Positions 44,986-53,735 of a stretch of 64,000 bases of DNA are shown piece after piece. The notes beneath the pieces are model-generated. The model searched no databases. It was not told the DNA's origin and worked only from the letters and a program-made list of their open reading frames with translations. The first letter of the stretch is position 1, and every line of letters starts with the position of its first letter. Where the stretch lies: assembly GCA_964627535.1 (NCBI GenBank), contig CAZVJW010000007.1, forward strand, positions 43,829 through 107,828. The letters are read 5' to 3'. The stretch comes from UBA1447 sp964627535 (GTDB taxonomy: Bacteria > Bacillota > Clostridia > Oscillospirales > Acutalibacteraceae). The position numbers and the translations under genes are program-made.

Positions 44986-45165
44986 CTGAACGCATCCTTG
45001 CTATACAAATTGTAAGCATAATATAACATTAATTAGTATAATTATAATTACTTTTAATAACATATAAAGACTACGGATATGAATATTGTTTTTTTTATCC
45101 TCATGAACACCTCATAAAGTTGATGAAGAACACGATTGGCAGATGAAAAACCGCACTGAATATTA

Positions 45166-45193
45166 TTGACATCACCGGTCACTGTGATATACT
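45166..45193 (+). promoter_or_regulatory. Promoter of the scaffold/GGGtGRT gene pair
   Basis: TTGACA (45166-45171), a 16-base spacer and TATACT (45188-45193), about 80 bases before the ribosome site GAAAGGAG. Confidence 0.7.
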
Positions 45194-45281
45194 TGTAACA
45201 GCAAAATCGGTGGATTTACTGATAAAACGGAAGCAGGCGGGTTGTAAAACCAACTGCTCAAAAACCGAAAGGAGAAAGTTT

Positions 45282-45974
45282 ATGAATTACTCCCATGAAG
45301 TGGAAAAAATGTGTGTCGTGGCAAAAGGTCCGAATCACGGACCGGCACCGATACCCGAGGAGGGCAAATGGGTAAAAGCATATGAGATTTCCGATATTTC
45401 GGGACTCTCTCACGGTGTCGGCTGGTGTGCTCCTCAGCAGGGAGCCTGCAAGCTAACCCTGAATATAAAGAAGGGGATCGTTGAGGAAGCATTGGTGGAA
45501 ACCATCGGTTGCTCCGGTATGACGCATTCGGCGGCGATGGCAGCCGAAATTCTTCCGGGTAAAACAATGCTCGAGTGTTTGAATACCGACCTAGTCTGCG
45601 ACGCGATCAATGTCGCGATGCGTGAAATTTTCCTTCAATTTGCCTACGGACGCACACAGTCCGCCTTTTCCGAGGACGGGCTTCTGATCGGGGCCGGCCT
45701 TGAAGATTTGGGCAAAGGTCTCCGCTCCCAGATAGGCACCATGTACAGCACAAAATACAAAGGTGTCCGTTATATGGAAATGGCGGAAGGTTATGTCACC
45801 AGAATGGCTCTTGACGAAGACGATCAGGTTATCGGTTATGAATTTGTCAAACTCGGCAAAATGCTCGAAGATATTCGTCACGGCGTTTCGCCCGATGACG
45901 CTTACAAAAAGAACCTCGGCAATTACGGCCGCTTTTTGAATGCGCCGAAGTACATTGACCCGCGTGAAGAATAA
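45282..45974 (+). CDS. IscU/NifU-like iron-sulfur scaffold-type protein
   Basis: The 230-residue protein has an IscU/NifU-like core: GWCAPQQGACKLTLNIKKG, ALVETIGCSGMTHSAAMAAE and LNTDLVCDAINVAMREIF, with three Cys in the places where scaffold proteins hold a 2Fe-2S cluster (the family pattern is ACG...GC...C). The C-terminal 90 residues are extra and polar. Companion proteins of this kind are encoded beside the GGGtGRT protein in many anaerobes, as here (21 bases apart). The job of the pair is unknown to me. The start is set by AAAGGAG at 45270; the frame extends to 45210 without a ribosome site. Confidence 0.82.
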   Translation: MNYSHEVEKMCVVAKGPNHGPAPIPEEGKWVKAYEISDISGLSHGVGWCAPQQGACKLTLNIKKGIVEEALVETIGCSGMTHSAAMAAEILPGKTMLECLNTDLVCDAINVAMREIFLQFAYGRTQSAFSEDGLLIGAGLEDLGKGLRSQIGTMYSTKYKGVRYMEMAEGYVTRMALDEDDQVIGYEFVKLGKMLEDIRHGVSPDDAYKKNLGNYGRFLNAPKYIDPREE

Positions 45975-45995
45975 GAGAGAATGGAGGAAAAAATA

Positions 45996-47003
45996 ATGGC
46001 TGATGTAATTACCTTCGAAGGTATGGAAAGAAGAAAAGAAAAATTAGATAAATGTCTTGCCGAATACGGCTTTGAAGACCTTGCCGAAGCACGCGACCTT
46101 TGTTTAAGTAAAGGAATTGATGTTGATGCAATAGTCAAAGGTATTCAGCCCATTGCGTTTGAAAACGCTGTCTGGGCGTATACTTTAGGCGTTGCGATTG
46201 CGCTTAAAGAGGGCATCAAGAATGCGTCGGATGCATCCTGTGCCATCGGCAAGGGCCTGCAGGCATTCTGTATCCCCGGTTCCGTTGCCGAACAGCGCAA
46301 AGTCGGTTTGGGCCACGGCAATTTGGGTGCGATGCTTTTAAAAGAAGAAACGAAGTGCTTCTGCTTCCTGGCCGGGCATGAATCCTTTGCCGCCGCGGAA
46401 GGCGCAATCGGTATTGCCAACAAGGCCAACAAAGTCCGTAAAGACCCGCTCAGAGTCATTCTCAACGGCTTGGGTAAAGACGCGGCGATGGTTATTTCCC
46501 GTATCAACGGCTTCACTTATGTTAAAACCGATTATGACTTTTTCGCCGATGAACTTGAAATCGTGAGTTCAACTGCTTATTCCGACGGCGACCGCGCGAA
46601 GGTGAAATGCTATGGCGCGAATGATGTGCTCGAAGGCGTCGCGATTATGAAGCACGAAGGCGTTGATGTTTCCATCACCGGCAACTCCACCAACCCGACC
46701 CGCTTCCAGCACCTTGTGGCAGGCACTTATAAAAAATGGTCCACAGAAAATAATGTGGCTTATTTCTCTGTTGCCTCCGGCGGCGGCACAGGCAGAACCC
46801 TGCATCCGGATAATGTTGCGGCGGGTCCGGCTTCTTACGGCTTGACGGATTCCATGGGCCGTATGCACTCCGACGCACAATTCGCAGGTTCGTCCTCCGT
46901 TCCGGCGCATGTGGAAATGATGGGTTTAATCGGCATGGGTAACAACCCGATGGTTGGCGCTACGGTTGCCTGCGCGGTTGAGGTTGAGCAGTCTTACAAA
47001 TAG
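45996..47003 (+). CDS. GGGtGRT protein
   Basis: The 335-residue protein contains ASGGGTGRTLHPDNVAAG, the motif that gives the family its name, and ends with EMMGLIGMGNNPMVGATVA. It has no transmembrane segment or signal peptide. Cys residues occur in LSKG-preceding RDLCLSK, KCFCFLAGHE and VKCYGAND, so a cluster- or cofactor-linked role with the scaffold protein upstream is plausible. The ATG at 45996 has GGAGG 8 bases before it, inside the 21-base gap. Strong bias for frequent codons (GGC, GAA, AAA) suggests good expression. The function is unknown. Confidence 0.88.
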   Translation: MADVITFEGMERRKEKLDKCLAEYGFEDLAEARDLCLSKGIDVDAIVKGIQPIAFENAVWAYTLGVAIALKEGIKNASDASCAIGKGLQAFCIPGSVAEQRKVGLGHGNLGAMLLKEETKCFCFLAGHESFAAAEGAIGIANKANKVRKDPLRVILNGLGKDAAMVISRINGFTYVKTDYDFFADELEIVSSTAYSDGDRAKVKCYGANDVLEGVAIMKHEGVDVSITGNSTNPTRFQHLVAGTYKKWSTENNVAYFSVASGGGTGRTLHPDNVAAGPASYGLTDSMGRMHSDAQFAGSSSVPAHVEMMGLIGMGNNPMVGATVACAVEVEQSYK

Positions 47004-47043
47004 TTTTTAGTGGTCAGTGGCTGGTGGTCAGCAGAACGTGAAG

Positions 47044-47108
47044 GGGACGGGTGCCGTCCCAATAGAAACAATATTTTGGCGGGGCAGATGATTTCTACCC
47101 CGTTTTTT
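47044..47108 (+). terminator. GGGACGG palindrome and terminator after the GGGtGRT gene
   Basis: GGGACGG/CCGTCCC (47044-47060) is a small perfect hairpin of the widespread GGGGACGG repeat type. After it CGGGGCAGA/TTCTACCCCG (47080-47102) forms a stem with TTTTTT, a good terminator. It ends 2 bases before the -35 box of the next promoter; a related terminator-promoter junction recurs at 51144-51205. Confidence 0.8.
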
Positions 47109-47110
47109 CA

Positions 47111-47139
47111 TTGCGCAAAATAGGGAAATGGAGTATAAT
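47111..47139 (+). promoter_or_regulatory. Shared-type promoter P1 (MalT-like regulator)
   Basis: TTGCGC (47111-47116), a 17-base spacer and TATAAT (47134-47139). The sequence TTTTTCATTGCGC and the spacer end AATGGAG repeat almost unchanged in front of the GH42 gene (51177) and the GH38 gene (57263). Confidence 0.82.
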
Positions 47140-47241
47140 TTTGTCAATGGAACGACCACAGCGTTCTGGACAGGGAGTGCATACAGCTCCTGTATCACCC
47201 CAATCTTGACAGAGAATCCAATATATGAACGGAGGAGAATT

Positions 47242-49554
47242 ATGGCATTTTCTGTTCTATCAGCAAAATTGCATAAGCCGCAGATTTCTGACAACGTCAT
47301 TTCAAAAGCAAAACTCCTTAAGGACTGCAGTTGGGCTAATGTTATACTCGTGTCTGCTCAGGCGGGCTCCGGTAAATCGACGGTTGTTTCTGACTGGCTG
47401 GCAGAGCAGAACAGACCATTTATCTGGTATTCACTGGATGAATGGGATAACGATATCACACAGTTTTTAGCTTATCTTACAATGGGAATCAAGTCAATTG
47501 ACGCACAAGCGGCTGAGGCGTTGGAGCAACTGCTTGATGCCTTCCAAAGCGTTGGTTTTGAGTCGTTTATCAGAGTGCTCGTTCATCAGTTGCATGCCAT
47601 TGAACATCCTTTTATTTTGGTATTAGACGATTATCATGTGATACAAAATAATCAAGTCCATCACGTGCTTAGGACCATATTGGAACATTTACCGCAATTG
47701 ATGCAGTTAGTTCTGATTACAAGAGAAGATCCTCCGCTTCCATTGGCAAAATTGCGCGCAAGCAAGCGGCTTTTGGAACTCAGAATCTCGGATCTCAGGT
47801 TCACAGAGAAAGAGGTAGAAGCGTTTTTTATTCAACAGCTCAACCTGAACTTACAGGAAGAGCAGCTGCGGCATCTTTTCGAACGAACAGAGGGTTGGAT
47901 TGCCGGTTTACAGCTGACAGCACTCTCCATGCAGGGGCTCGATGATATAGATGTTTTTATCAAGGCGTTTGCAGCCAGTCATTATTATATTATGGACTAT
48001 CTGATGGAGGAGGTACTAGAGCACCATCCATCGGAAATTAAGGAATTTCTGCTTACAACTTCTATGCTGGAGTTTTTTTCCGGTGAACTCTGTGATGATA
48101 TGCTCCAACTCGAAGCAGGCACAAGCAGCAAGATCATTGAGAGGCTTGTGAAGACGAATAGTTTTATCATCTCCACGGATTCATCGCATCAATGGTATCG
48201 ATATCATCATCTTTTTAGAGATCTGCTCAGGCAACGCTTGGACCTTCAGCCAAAGAATGAAGTGGAAAAGCTCCATCTTCGTGCGGGACTTTGGTTCAAA
48301 AGAAACGAACGCGAGCAAGAAGCTATCCATCACTTACTCAAGGCAAATGCCTTTGAGGATGCGGCAGCACTGATTGAGTGTAAATGGTCTGAAATGGATG
48401 TGCAGCTTCAGTCGGCATCTTGGCTTGATATGGCAAAGAGTCTGCCTGTGTCCATTATTGAGCGAAGTCCTGTGCTTGCCATGGGGTATGGGTGGGCGTT
48501 GCTCGATATGGGGGATGTGGATGTTTGCAGAGCGTGGTTCGACAAAGCGCAGGAGTTGTACGACCGGTGTCAAGAAGATATGTGCCCGGAAGATATTATT
48601 ATTATCGATACTACTCAGTTTAATTTATTGCCTGCGACAATTTCATCCGCATACGGGTATATTGCTGCATCTACAGGAGATATTGAAGGGATATTCTTGC
48701 ATGCTCGAGACGCGCTCATGCGGATTCCCGGCGATCAGTATTATAAACGGGGCGTAGTAAGCATGTTGCTTGGAATCGCACATTGGCAAATGGGAGATCT
48801 GCATGAGGCAGAAGAAGTGATTGCCGAGGCATTAAAGAGCATTAGAGGCAATGTAAATCCATTCGTTGAGAATTCCTTTCATATGGTGCTCGGTGAACTG
48901 TATATTCAGCAGGGAGCCTTGAGTAAAGCAAAAGTGCAATTTGAACAAACAATTTCAAGAGCGGCTGAACAGAATTGCGTCCCAATCATACTGGCCAGTC
49001 TGTATTTGGGCTTAGCCAAAATCGCCTTTTTACAGAATGAAAACCGAGAAGTATATGCATTGCTTGAGGAAAGCAAGACCTATGGTCAGCGCTATTCTCT
49101 AATGGACTGGAAATATAAATACAAATTGCTCTTGGCGAGAGTTTATTGCGCTGAAGGCTTATTTGATTTAGCACGTGACTGCATTAAGGAGGGTAAAGCT
49201 AATTATTTTATAAATCCGCTTCCCGATGAAATTACCCTGGAAGACATGGAAACCATGATTGATAATGCAGACACATCTCATCGCCAATATCCAATATCGG
49301 AGGCAGAGGCATTAAAAAAGCTTGGCGATACCAAGAAAGAGCATGCAAATCAATCTCTTGCAGAGCCCCTGACGGTTAGAGAGCTGGAGGTGCTGGCTTT
49401 AATAGCATCAGGGTTATCCAATCAAGATATCTGCGATACGCTTTTTTTAGCGCTGAGTACAGTGAAAGGATATAATCAAACGATATTCGGCAAGCTTCAA
49501 GTTAAACGCCGCACAGAGGCGGTGTTAAAAGCAAAAGCGTTGGGCATTGTATAA
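47242..49554 (+). CDS. LuxR/MalT-type (LAL-like) transcriptional regulator
   Basis: The 770-residue regulator has an N-terminal STAND-type ATPase with Walker A AQAGSGKSTVV (about 38-48) and Walker B ILVLDDYH, a long TPR-like helical middle (about 350-690), and a C-terminal LuxR helix-turn-helix: PLTVRELEVLALIASGLSNQ, ALSTVKGYNQTIFGKLQVK. Relatives such as MalT bind an inducer and ATP, then activate target promoters. The ATG at 47242 follows GGAGGAG. Likely targets are the three small genes directly downstream. The frame opens at 47128, but that region is leader. Confidence 0.9.
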   Translation: MAFSVLSAKLHKPQISDNVISKAKLLKDCSWANVILVSAQAGSGKSTVVSDWLAEQNRPFIWYSLDEWDNDITQFLAYLTMGIKSIDAQAAEALEQLLDAFQSVGFESFIRVLVHQLHAIEHPFILVLDDYHVIQNNQVHHVLRTILEHLPQLMQLVLITREDPPLPLAKLRASKRLLELRISDLRFTEKEVEAFFIQQLNLNLQEEQLRHLFERTEGWIAGLQLTALSMQGLDDIDVFIKAFAASHYYIMDYLMEEVLEHHPSEIKEFLLTTSMLEFFSGELCDDMLQLEAGTSSKIIERLVKTNSFIISTDSSHQWYRYHHLFRDLLRQRLDLQPKNEVEKLHLRAGLWFKRNEREQEAIHHLLKANAFEDAAALIECKWSEMDVQLQSASWLDMAKSLPVSIIERSPVLAMGYGWALLDMGDVDVCRAWFDKAQELYDRCQEDMCPEDIIIIDTTQFNLLPATISSAYGYIAASTGDIEGIFLHARDALMRIPGDQYYKRGVVSMLLGIAHWQMGDLHEAEEVIAEALKSIRGNVNPFVENSFHMVLGELYIQQGALSKAKVQFEQTISRAAEQNCVPIILASLYLGLAKIAFLQNENREVYALLEESKTYGQRYSLMDWKYKYKLLLARVYCAEGLFDLARDCIKEGKANYFINPLPDEITLEDMETMIDNADTSHRQYPISEAEALKKLGDTKKEHANQSLAEPLTVRELEVLALIASGLSNQDICDTLFLALSTVKGYNQTIFGKLQVKRRTEAVLKAKALGIV

Positions 49555-49605
49555 AAAGACCCTACTTTTTCATTAATCAAAACCCTACTTTAGTAGGTAT
49601 TAGGA

Positions 49606-49759
49606 CCTCTTCGGTTTTAGTAAGCTTATTGCAGATAAGCAAACTAAAACGAGGAGGTATTTTTTATAGAATCACAAGCCCGCCGCAAGCCAATCTTAAC
49701 AAATTAAAACGAGGAGGTATTTTATGAAATCACAAAGCACACTGCAAACCAATCTTAAT
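49606..49759 (+). repeat. Leader hairpin and tandem duplication of a gene start
   Basis: CCTC..GTTTTAGT.GCTTAT (49606-49629) pairs with ATAAGC..ACTAAAACGAGG (49635-49654). From 49645 a segment of about 56 bases (TAAAACGAGGAGGTATTTT, then coding-like AATCACAA..CCAATCTTAA) is repeated from 49705, where it forms the ribosome site and first 12 codons of the next gene. In the first copy the ATG has become ATA, so it is dead, and its GAGG lies in the 3' arm of the hairpin. Confidence 0.8.
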
Positions 49760-50149
49760 GATTCAAAGCTTATGCTCATGTCAAAAATGTGGGTGTTTCT
49801 CTCGCTCAACTACATTTTGTGCGATGTCATCAGCAATATGGAGATGTCGGCACTACGGATGTTGTTTGACGGCAATATCGCCGGAATTCCTATGACACAG
49901 GGATTCTTACTATTTGCAGGGATATCCCTTGAGATTCCATTCATAATGGTAGTTTTGGCAGCTGTCTTGCCTTATAAAGCCAATATGATAACAAATATAG
50001 CAGCAGGTATCCTTATGATTATCTATCAGTTGGGATCGTTTTTTGCGGGATCAGATACAACACTTCACTATATATTTTTCTCAGCAGTTGAGATTCTGGG
50101 GAATGCGGTGATAGTTGTGCTTGCACTCCGATGGAAACGAGCGGCCTAG
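49724..50149 (+). CDS. Small four-helix membrane protein (DUF6326-like)
   Basis: The 141-residue protein has about four membrane helices: MWVFLSLNYILCDVISNM, LLFAGISLEIPFIMVVLAAVL, ITNIAAGILMIIYQLGSFF and FFSAVEILGNAVIVVLALRW. The pattern resembles DUF6326 proteins, which often neighbour LuxR-type regulators and DUF4386 proteins; the label is from memory and uncertain. The ribosome site is GAGGAGG, part of a tandem duplication. It is followed 9 bases later by a small soluble protein gene and probably forms an operon with it and the DUF4386-like gene. Confidence 0.7.
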   Translation: MKSQSTLQTNLNDSKLMLMSKMWVFLSLNYILCDVISNMEMSALRMLFDGNIAGIPMTQGFLLFAGISLEIPFIMVVLAAVLPYKANMITNIAAGILMIIYQLGSFFAGSDTTLHYIFFSAVEILGNAVIVVLALRWKRAA

Positions 50150-50158
50150 GAGGAAAAT

Positions 50159-50356
50159 ATGCTCTATGAGATCGTCATTGGCGGGTATATTCATGACACT
50201 TGGTTTGAAGGATTTACAGTTGTTAAGCTCCCGAATTTCACCACGAAGCTGCGTGGCAATCTTGTTGATCAAGCGGTTTTATACGGTGTGCTTCGGTCCA
50301 TTAATGATTTGGGAATAGAACTGATTTCTGTAAACCGTATAGAAGATGCGTTATAA
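50159..50356 (+). CDS. Small conserved protein of unknown function
   Basis: The 65-residue soluble protein starts MLYEIVIGGYI and has WFEGFTV, then LVDQAVLYGVLRSINDLGIELISVNRIE. The same 'YEI.I.G......WF.G......G.L.DQA.L.G.L..I.DL...LISV' plan occurs in many small proteins encoded beside regulators and transporters in Actinobacteria and Firmicutes, so this is a real gene despite its length. AGGAGG precedes the ATG. The function is unknown; the fold is probably alpha+beta. Confidence 0.75.
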   Translation: MLYEIVIGGYIHDTWFEGFTVVKLPNFTTKLRGNLVDQAVLYGVLRSINDLGIELISVNRIEDAL

Positions 50357-50385
50357 AAAAACATATAAATAAAAGGAGAAGAAAA

Positions 50386-51096
50386 ATGGGTACAAACAAA
50401 AAAACAGCAAGATTGGCAGGGCTCTTATGGCTACTAATGTTTATATTCGGGCCTGTCGCACAGGTTGTCCGTTCCAAAATATTTGTAACCGGTGATATTA
50501 AGGTTACGGCTAATAATATTGTAACGAATGAATTTCTGTTTCGAGTGGGTTTTGTAAGCGATTTAATGATGATGGTTCTATTTTTGCTGCTGCCGTTAGT
50601 CTTATACAAGCTGCTCAATGCAGTTGATAAAAACCTTTCCGCACTGATGGTCATTTTTGTAATGGTGAGTGTTCCGATAAACATGCTCAATCTATTAAAT
50701 GAATTTTCATCTTTACACCTTTTAAGCGGTGTTGATTACTTAAGCGTGATAGATGCCGCACAGCTGAAAGCACAGGCAATGATGTCTTATGATTTGTACT
50801 TGCATGGTTATGAAATTGCCAATGTATTCTTTGCTCTATGGCTTGTTCCCCTTGGACTTTTGGTTTACAAATCAGGATTTTTTCCAAGAGTGCTCGGTAT
50901 TTTACTGGCGGTTGGAGGTTGCGGCTTGTTTCTTGAAGTATATATATATTTTCTGTTTCCGGGTTACGAAACAGTGAACACAATTCTCTTGATACCGCAG
51001 ACAATCGCAGAGTTTTTGTTTCTATTATGGGCGTTGATCAGAGGTATAAATGAATCGAAAGTAAAACCTGTGATTCTTTCAGAGCGTGTTGTTTAA
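50386..51096 (+). CDS. DUF4386-family membrane protein
   Basis: The 236-residue protein has about six membrane helices. It opens with KKTARLAGLLWLLMFIFGPV, the typical DUF4386 start, and continues with LLPLVLYKLLNAVDKNLSALMV, HGYEIANVFFALWLVPLGLLVYKSGFFPRVLG and VGGCGLFLEVY. All of these are family features ('G..I...FFGLW.lPlG.Lv..S...P..LG'). The role is unknown. AAAGGAG precedes the ATG. It closes the regulator-linked set and is followed by a terminator. Confidence 0.85.
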   Translation: MGTNKKTARLAGLLWLLMFIFGPVAQVVRSKIFVTGDIKVTANNIVTNEFLFRVGFVSDLMMMVLFLLLPLVLYKLLNAVDKNLSALMVIFVMVSVPINMLNLLNEFSSLHLLSGVDYLSVIDAAQLKAQAMMSYDLYLHGYEIANVFFALWLVPLGLLVYKSGFFPRVLGILLAVGGCGLFLEVYIYFLFPGYETVNTILLIPQTIAEFLFLLWALIRGINESKVKPVILSERVV

Positions 51097-51143
51097 TGTT
51101 GACTGATATTAATATTAGAGCAACAATCAAATATTAATATGAA

Positions 51144-51174
51144 AGCGGAGCAGATGAAAATCTGTCCCGCTTTT
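51144..51174 (+). terminator. Terminator after the DUF4386-family gene
   Basis: AGCGG..CAGAT (51144-51155) pairs with ATCTG..CCGCT (51160-51171), followed by TTTC. The sequence parallels the terminator at 47080-47108 (GCGG.GCAGATGA..TCT..CCCG), suggesting duplication of the whole terminator-promoter junction. Confidence 0.78.
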
Positions 51175-51176
51175 CA

Positions 51177-51205
51177 TTGCGGTGAAGTATAAAATAGAGT
51201 ATAAT
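51177..51205 (+). promoter_or_regulatory. Shared-type promoter P2 (GH42 gene)
   Basis: TTGCGG (51177-51182), a 17-base spacer ending AAAATAGAG and TATAAT (51200-51205). It starts 3 bases after the preceding terminator. Confidence 0.82.
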
Positions 51206-51257
51206 TTTTTTCAACATATGACAGTCGGTGTTTTCAATAAATATAGGAGAGCAAACA

Positions 51258-53282
51258 ATGGATAAGTTTTATATGGGCGCGTCCTATTACCCCGAATGGT
51301 GGCCGGAGGAGCAATGGGAGGACGACTTCAGAAAAATGGCCGGCCTCGGTTTCAATGCCGTTCGTATGGGTGAGTTCGCCTGGAGTTGGTATGAGCCGAG
51401 AGAGGGCGAATACGATTTTGATCCCATGAAGCGCGCTGTTGCCCTCGCGGGGAAATACGGCATTAAAACCATTATGGGTACCCCGACAGCGGTCTGCCCG
51501 CCCTGGCTTTTTAAAAAGCATCCCGGGGTCAAGGGCGGCGACGCTGGAGGAAACTATACTTTCGGCGGCAGGAAAGGGAACTGCCTGAGCTCATCGGTCT
51601 TTTTAAGTTATGCCGAAAAAATAGTGACAGAACAGGCGAAGGTGCTCGGCGGCAGCCCCGATATAATCGGCTGGCAGCTGGACAATGAACCCGGTTACCC
51701 GTTTGTATGTTATGATGCGAACTGCGAACTGGGCTTCAGGGAATGGCTGAAAGAAAAATACGGCACGATTGAGAAACTGAACAAAGCCTGGTTTACCATG
51801 ATGTGGTCCAATGTTTATAACGATTTTGATGAGATATTTCTGCCGACTCATGCTGCGGAGGGCGGCTGGTCACCCGCGATGAAACTCGACAACCGCCGTT
51901 ATTTTTCCTTTATTTTCAACCGTTTGCTGAGCATGCAGGCGGGGATTCTTCGGCAGTATATCGGCAGCAGGTTCATTTCCACCAACTGGCCCGGCGCCAA
52001 CTGGTCTGTGAATTGCCTTGAAGCCACAGCGTACCTGGATTATTCGGGGTGGGACAATTATGTTCCCCTGCCCTGCGGCGAGGATTACCGGGTGGGCTTG
52101 CGTTCAAGCATGGAGCATGACCTTTCCAGAAGAATGTCCGGCGGAAAGGGGACATTCCTGATTGCCGAGCAGATTTCCCAGCCGCACCCCAACACCGTGC
52201 CGGAAGCTGTCAGGGCGCAAACCTGGCTGAACGTTGCTCACGGCGCGTTTGCCACGCTGTTTTTCGAATGGCGCTCACCGGTCGGCGGGCAGGAGCAGGG
52301 TTACCGCAGCTGCCTTGATTTTGACGGCAATTACGGCGAATCCGAACAGGTGCTCAAAGAGCTTTCGGCAAAGATACAAAAAGTGTATCCGCTGATTGGG
52401 GATGCGCAGACACCGTCCGAAATCGCGGCGATTTATTCCTATGACAGCAGTTGGTCGTATTTGAACTGGGTTGTTGACGGCGATTACGACGAGGACTTTT
52501 TCAATGTCCACGGCGGCTTTAAGAACGCTTTAAAAACAAATCTTGACGCTATCGGCATAAAGGACGATTTCAAAAAATATAAGATGATGATCGCGCCAAA
52601 CCTAAAAATCGTTTCTCCCGCGGATGCCGAAAGGATAAAGAAATTTGTCGAAAACGGCGGTATCTTCGTTACCAATACCGACAGCGGCACGAGGGATGAA
52701 TTCAACAACATTCATGAAATAAAAACACCGGGGTTATTTAAAGACATCTGCGGTGTCAGTTCCGCCGCGGGTATCGGCACCGCTGAGATGGCGAAGCAAA
52801 CAGGGGAAACGCCGGCGATACTCTTCAAAAATGGCAAGCGGTTTGAGACTTACCGGGAACTTAAAAAGCTGGAACTCCTTGGCGCGCAGCCGCTTGCGGA
52901 ATTCACCTGCGGCGGGCTGAAAGCTTTTCCGGCGGTAACAATCAACAGCTTCGGCAAAGGCTATGCCGTGTATTACGCCGCCGACTGCCCGGGCTACCTT
53001 TTTTATGAGGAACTGGCAAGAACGCTCGCAGAAAGGTTTGATTTCAAGCCCATTCTAAATGCTGCCGACGGAATCGTTGTCTCAAGCCGCGTGAAAGACG
53101 GGCAGGAAATTATCATCGCCGTCAATATGACGCAGTCCGCAAAAAGCTTCAACCTTGATGTTCCGCTGTTTGATATCATGCAGAACAAAACCATCATCGG
53201 CGAGATTACCGTTGACGGTTTTGATGTGCTGGTTGCGCGGAGGATTATTCCTGACATCCCGGCCACAAGCATGTGGCCTTAG
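51258..53282 (+). CDS. GH42 beta-galactosidase
   Basis: The 674-residue enzyme has no signal peptide, so it acts on imported galactosides. The TIM-barrel start MGASYYPEWWPEEQWEDDF is typical of family 42. The acid/base is Glu144 in GWQLDNEPG and the likely nucleophile is Glu304 in FLIAEQISQ. A flavodoxin-like trimerisation domain (EIAAIYSYDSSWSY, YKMMIAPNLKIVSPADAERI) and a small beta domain follow. The ATG at 51258 has AGGAG 9 bases away; the frame opens 10 codons earlier without a site. Confidence 0.93.
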   Translation: MDKFYMGASYYPEWWPEEQWEDDFRKMAGLGFNAVRMGEFAWSWYEPREGEYDFDPMKRAVALAGKYGIKTIMGTPTAVCPPWLFKKHPGVKGGDAGGNYTFGGRKGNCLSSSVFLSYAEKIVTEQAKVLGGSPDIIGWQLDNEPGYPFVCYDANCELGFREWLKEKYGTIEKLNKAWFTMMWSNVYNDFDEIFLPTHAAEGGWSPAMKLDNRRYFSFIFNRLLSMQAGILRQYIGSRFISTNWPGANWSVNCLEATAYLDYSGWDNYVPLPCGEDYRVGLRSSMEHDLSRRMSGGKGTFLIAEQISQPHPNTVPEAVRAQTWLNVAHGAFATLFFEWRSPVGGQEQGYRSCLDFDGNYGESEQVLKELSAKIQKVYPLIGDAQTPSEIAAIYSYDSSWSYLNWVVDGDYDEDFFNVHGGFKNALKTNLDAIGIKDDFKKYKMMIAPNLKIVSPADAERIKKFVENGGIFVTNTDSGTRDEFNNIHEIKTPGLFKDICGVSSAAGIGTAEMAKQTGETPAILFKNGKRFETYRELKKLELLGAQPLAEFTCGGLKAFPAVTINSFGKGYAVYYAADCPGYLFYEELARTLAERFDFKPILNAADGIVVSSRVKDGQEIIIAVNMTQSAKSFNLDVPLFDIMQNKTIIGEITVDGFDVLVARRIIPDIPATSMWP

Positions 53283-53344
53283 AAGTGAAGGATCGTATGT
53301 AAAGAGAGAATTTCACTAATTTCAAAAGGCACCATATGTAGTAA

Positions 53345-53395
53345 AAAACTCCTCTCGTAAAGCAAGCATTGGCTTGTTATACGAGAGGTTTATTT
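53345..53395 (+). terminator. Bidirectional terminator between GH42 and Arc-like genes
   Basis: CCTCTCGTA (53351-53359) pairs with TACGAGAGG (53380-53388), with AGCAAGC/GGCTTGTT inside. TTTATTT follows on the plus strand and an A-run precedes it, so the convergent genes may share it. Confidence 0.82.
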
Positions 53396-53421
53396 ATCAT
53401 ATAATAGACTTTCTTCAGCCT

Positions 53422-53613
53422 TTACGGTTTATCATTTGGCTCCAAAATTCTAATGGTTCCTTTTTCTATTTCATATTTGTTTACATATTGCTCCAATACA
53501 AATTCAATTTCTTTATTCGTTGAACGCTTATTTGCAGTAGCTATGAACCTTATTTTATTAATTAGATCTTCCGATATTCTCAATGAGAAAGGCGGATAGT
53601 AATTACCTGACAT
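53422..53613 (-). CDS. Arc-family ribbon-helix-helix DNA-binding protein
   Basis: The 63-residue protein has the RHH plan: a beta strand (PPFSLRISED), helix 1 (LINKIRFIATANKR) and helix 2 (STNKEIEFVLEQYVNKYEIE). Such dimers bind short palindromes and usually repress their own and adjacent promoters. The gene is divergent from the methyltransferase gene, and the 120-base space between them holds two inverted repeats that overlap the outward promoter. GGGAGGT precedes the ATG. Confidence 0.85.
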   Translation of the reverse strand: MSGNYYPPFSLRISEDLINKIRFIATANKRSTNKEIEFVLEQYVNKYEIEKGTIRILEPNDKP

Positions 53614-53637
53614 GATGTTGACCTCCCAGAATGTGAT

Positions 53638-53708
53638 ATCAAAATCATATCATTTTGAATTAAATAATCAGAATTCAGATTGACATCAAATTGAATTCAT
53701 AGTAATAT
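53638..53708 (+). promoter_or_regulatory. Divergent control region with two palindromes and a promoter
   Basis: ATCAAAATCATATCATTTTGAAT (53638-53660, given here because the whole palindrome is needed; arms ATCAAAAT/ATTTTGAaT) and GAATTCA..TGAATTC (53671-53677, 53692-53698) are inverted repeats. The promoter TTGACA (53680-53685), 17 bases, TAATAT (53703-53708) drives the plus-strand genes. The second repeat covers the -35 box and spacer, where a repressor would block it. Confidence 0.72.
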
Positions 53709-53735
53709 ATACAAAATAGAATTTCCTTATTATAT

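Noticed and set aside
44986..45165. Possible tRNA or other RNA gene in the AT-rich gap
   Set aside because: No cloverleaf arms, CCA-type end or T-loop sequence could be found here or elsewhere in the window.
47128..47241. 38-codon extension of the MalT-like regulator
   Set aside because: It overlaps the promoter -10 box (47134-47139), and GGAGGAG marks the ATG at 47242.
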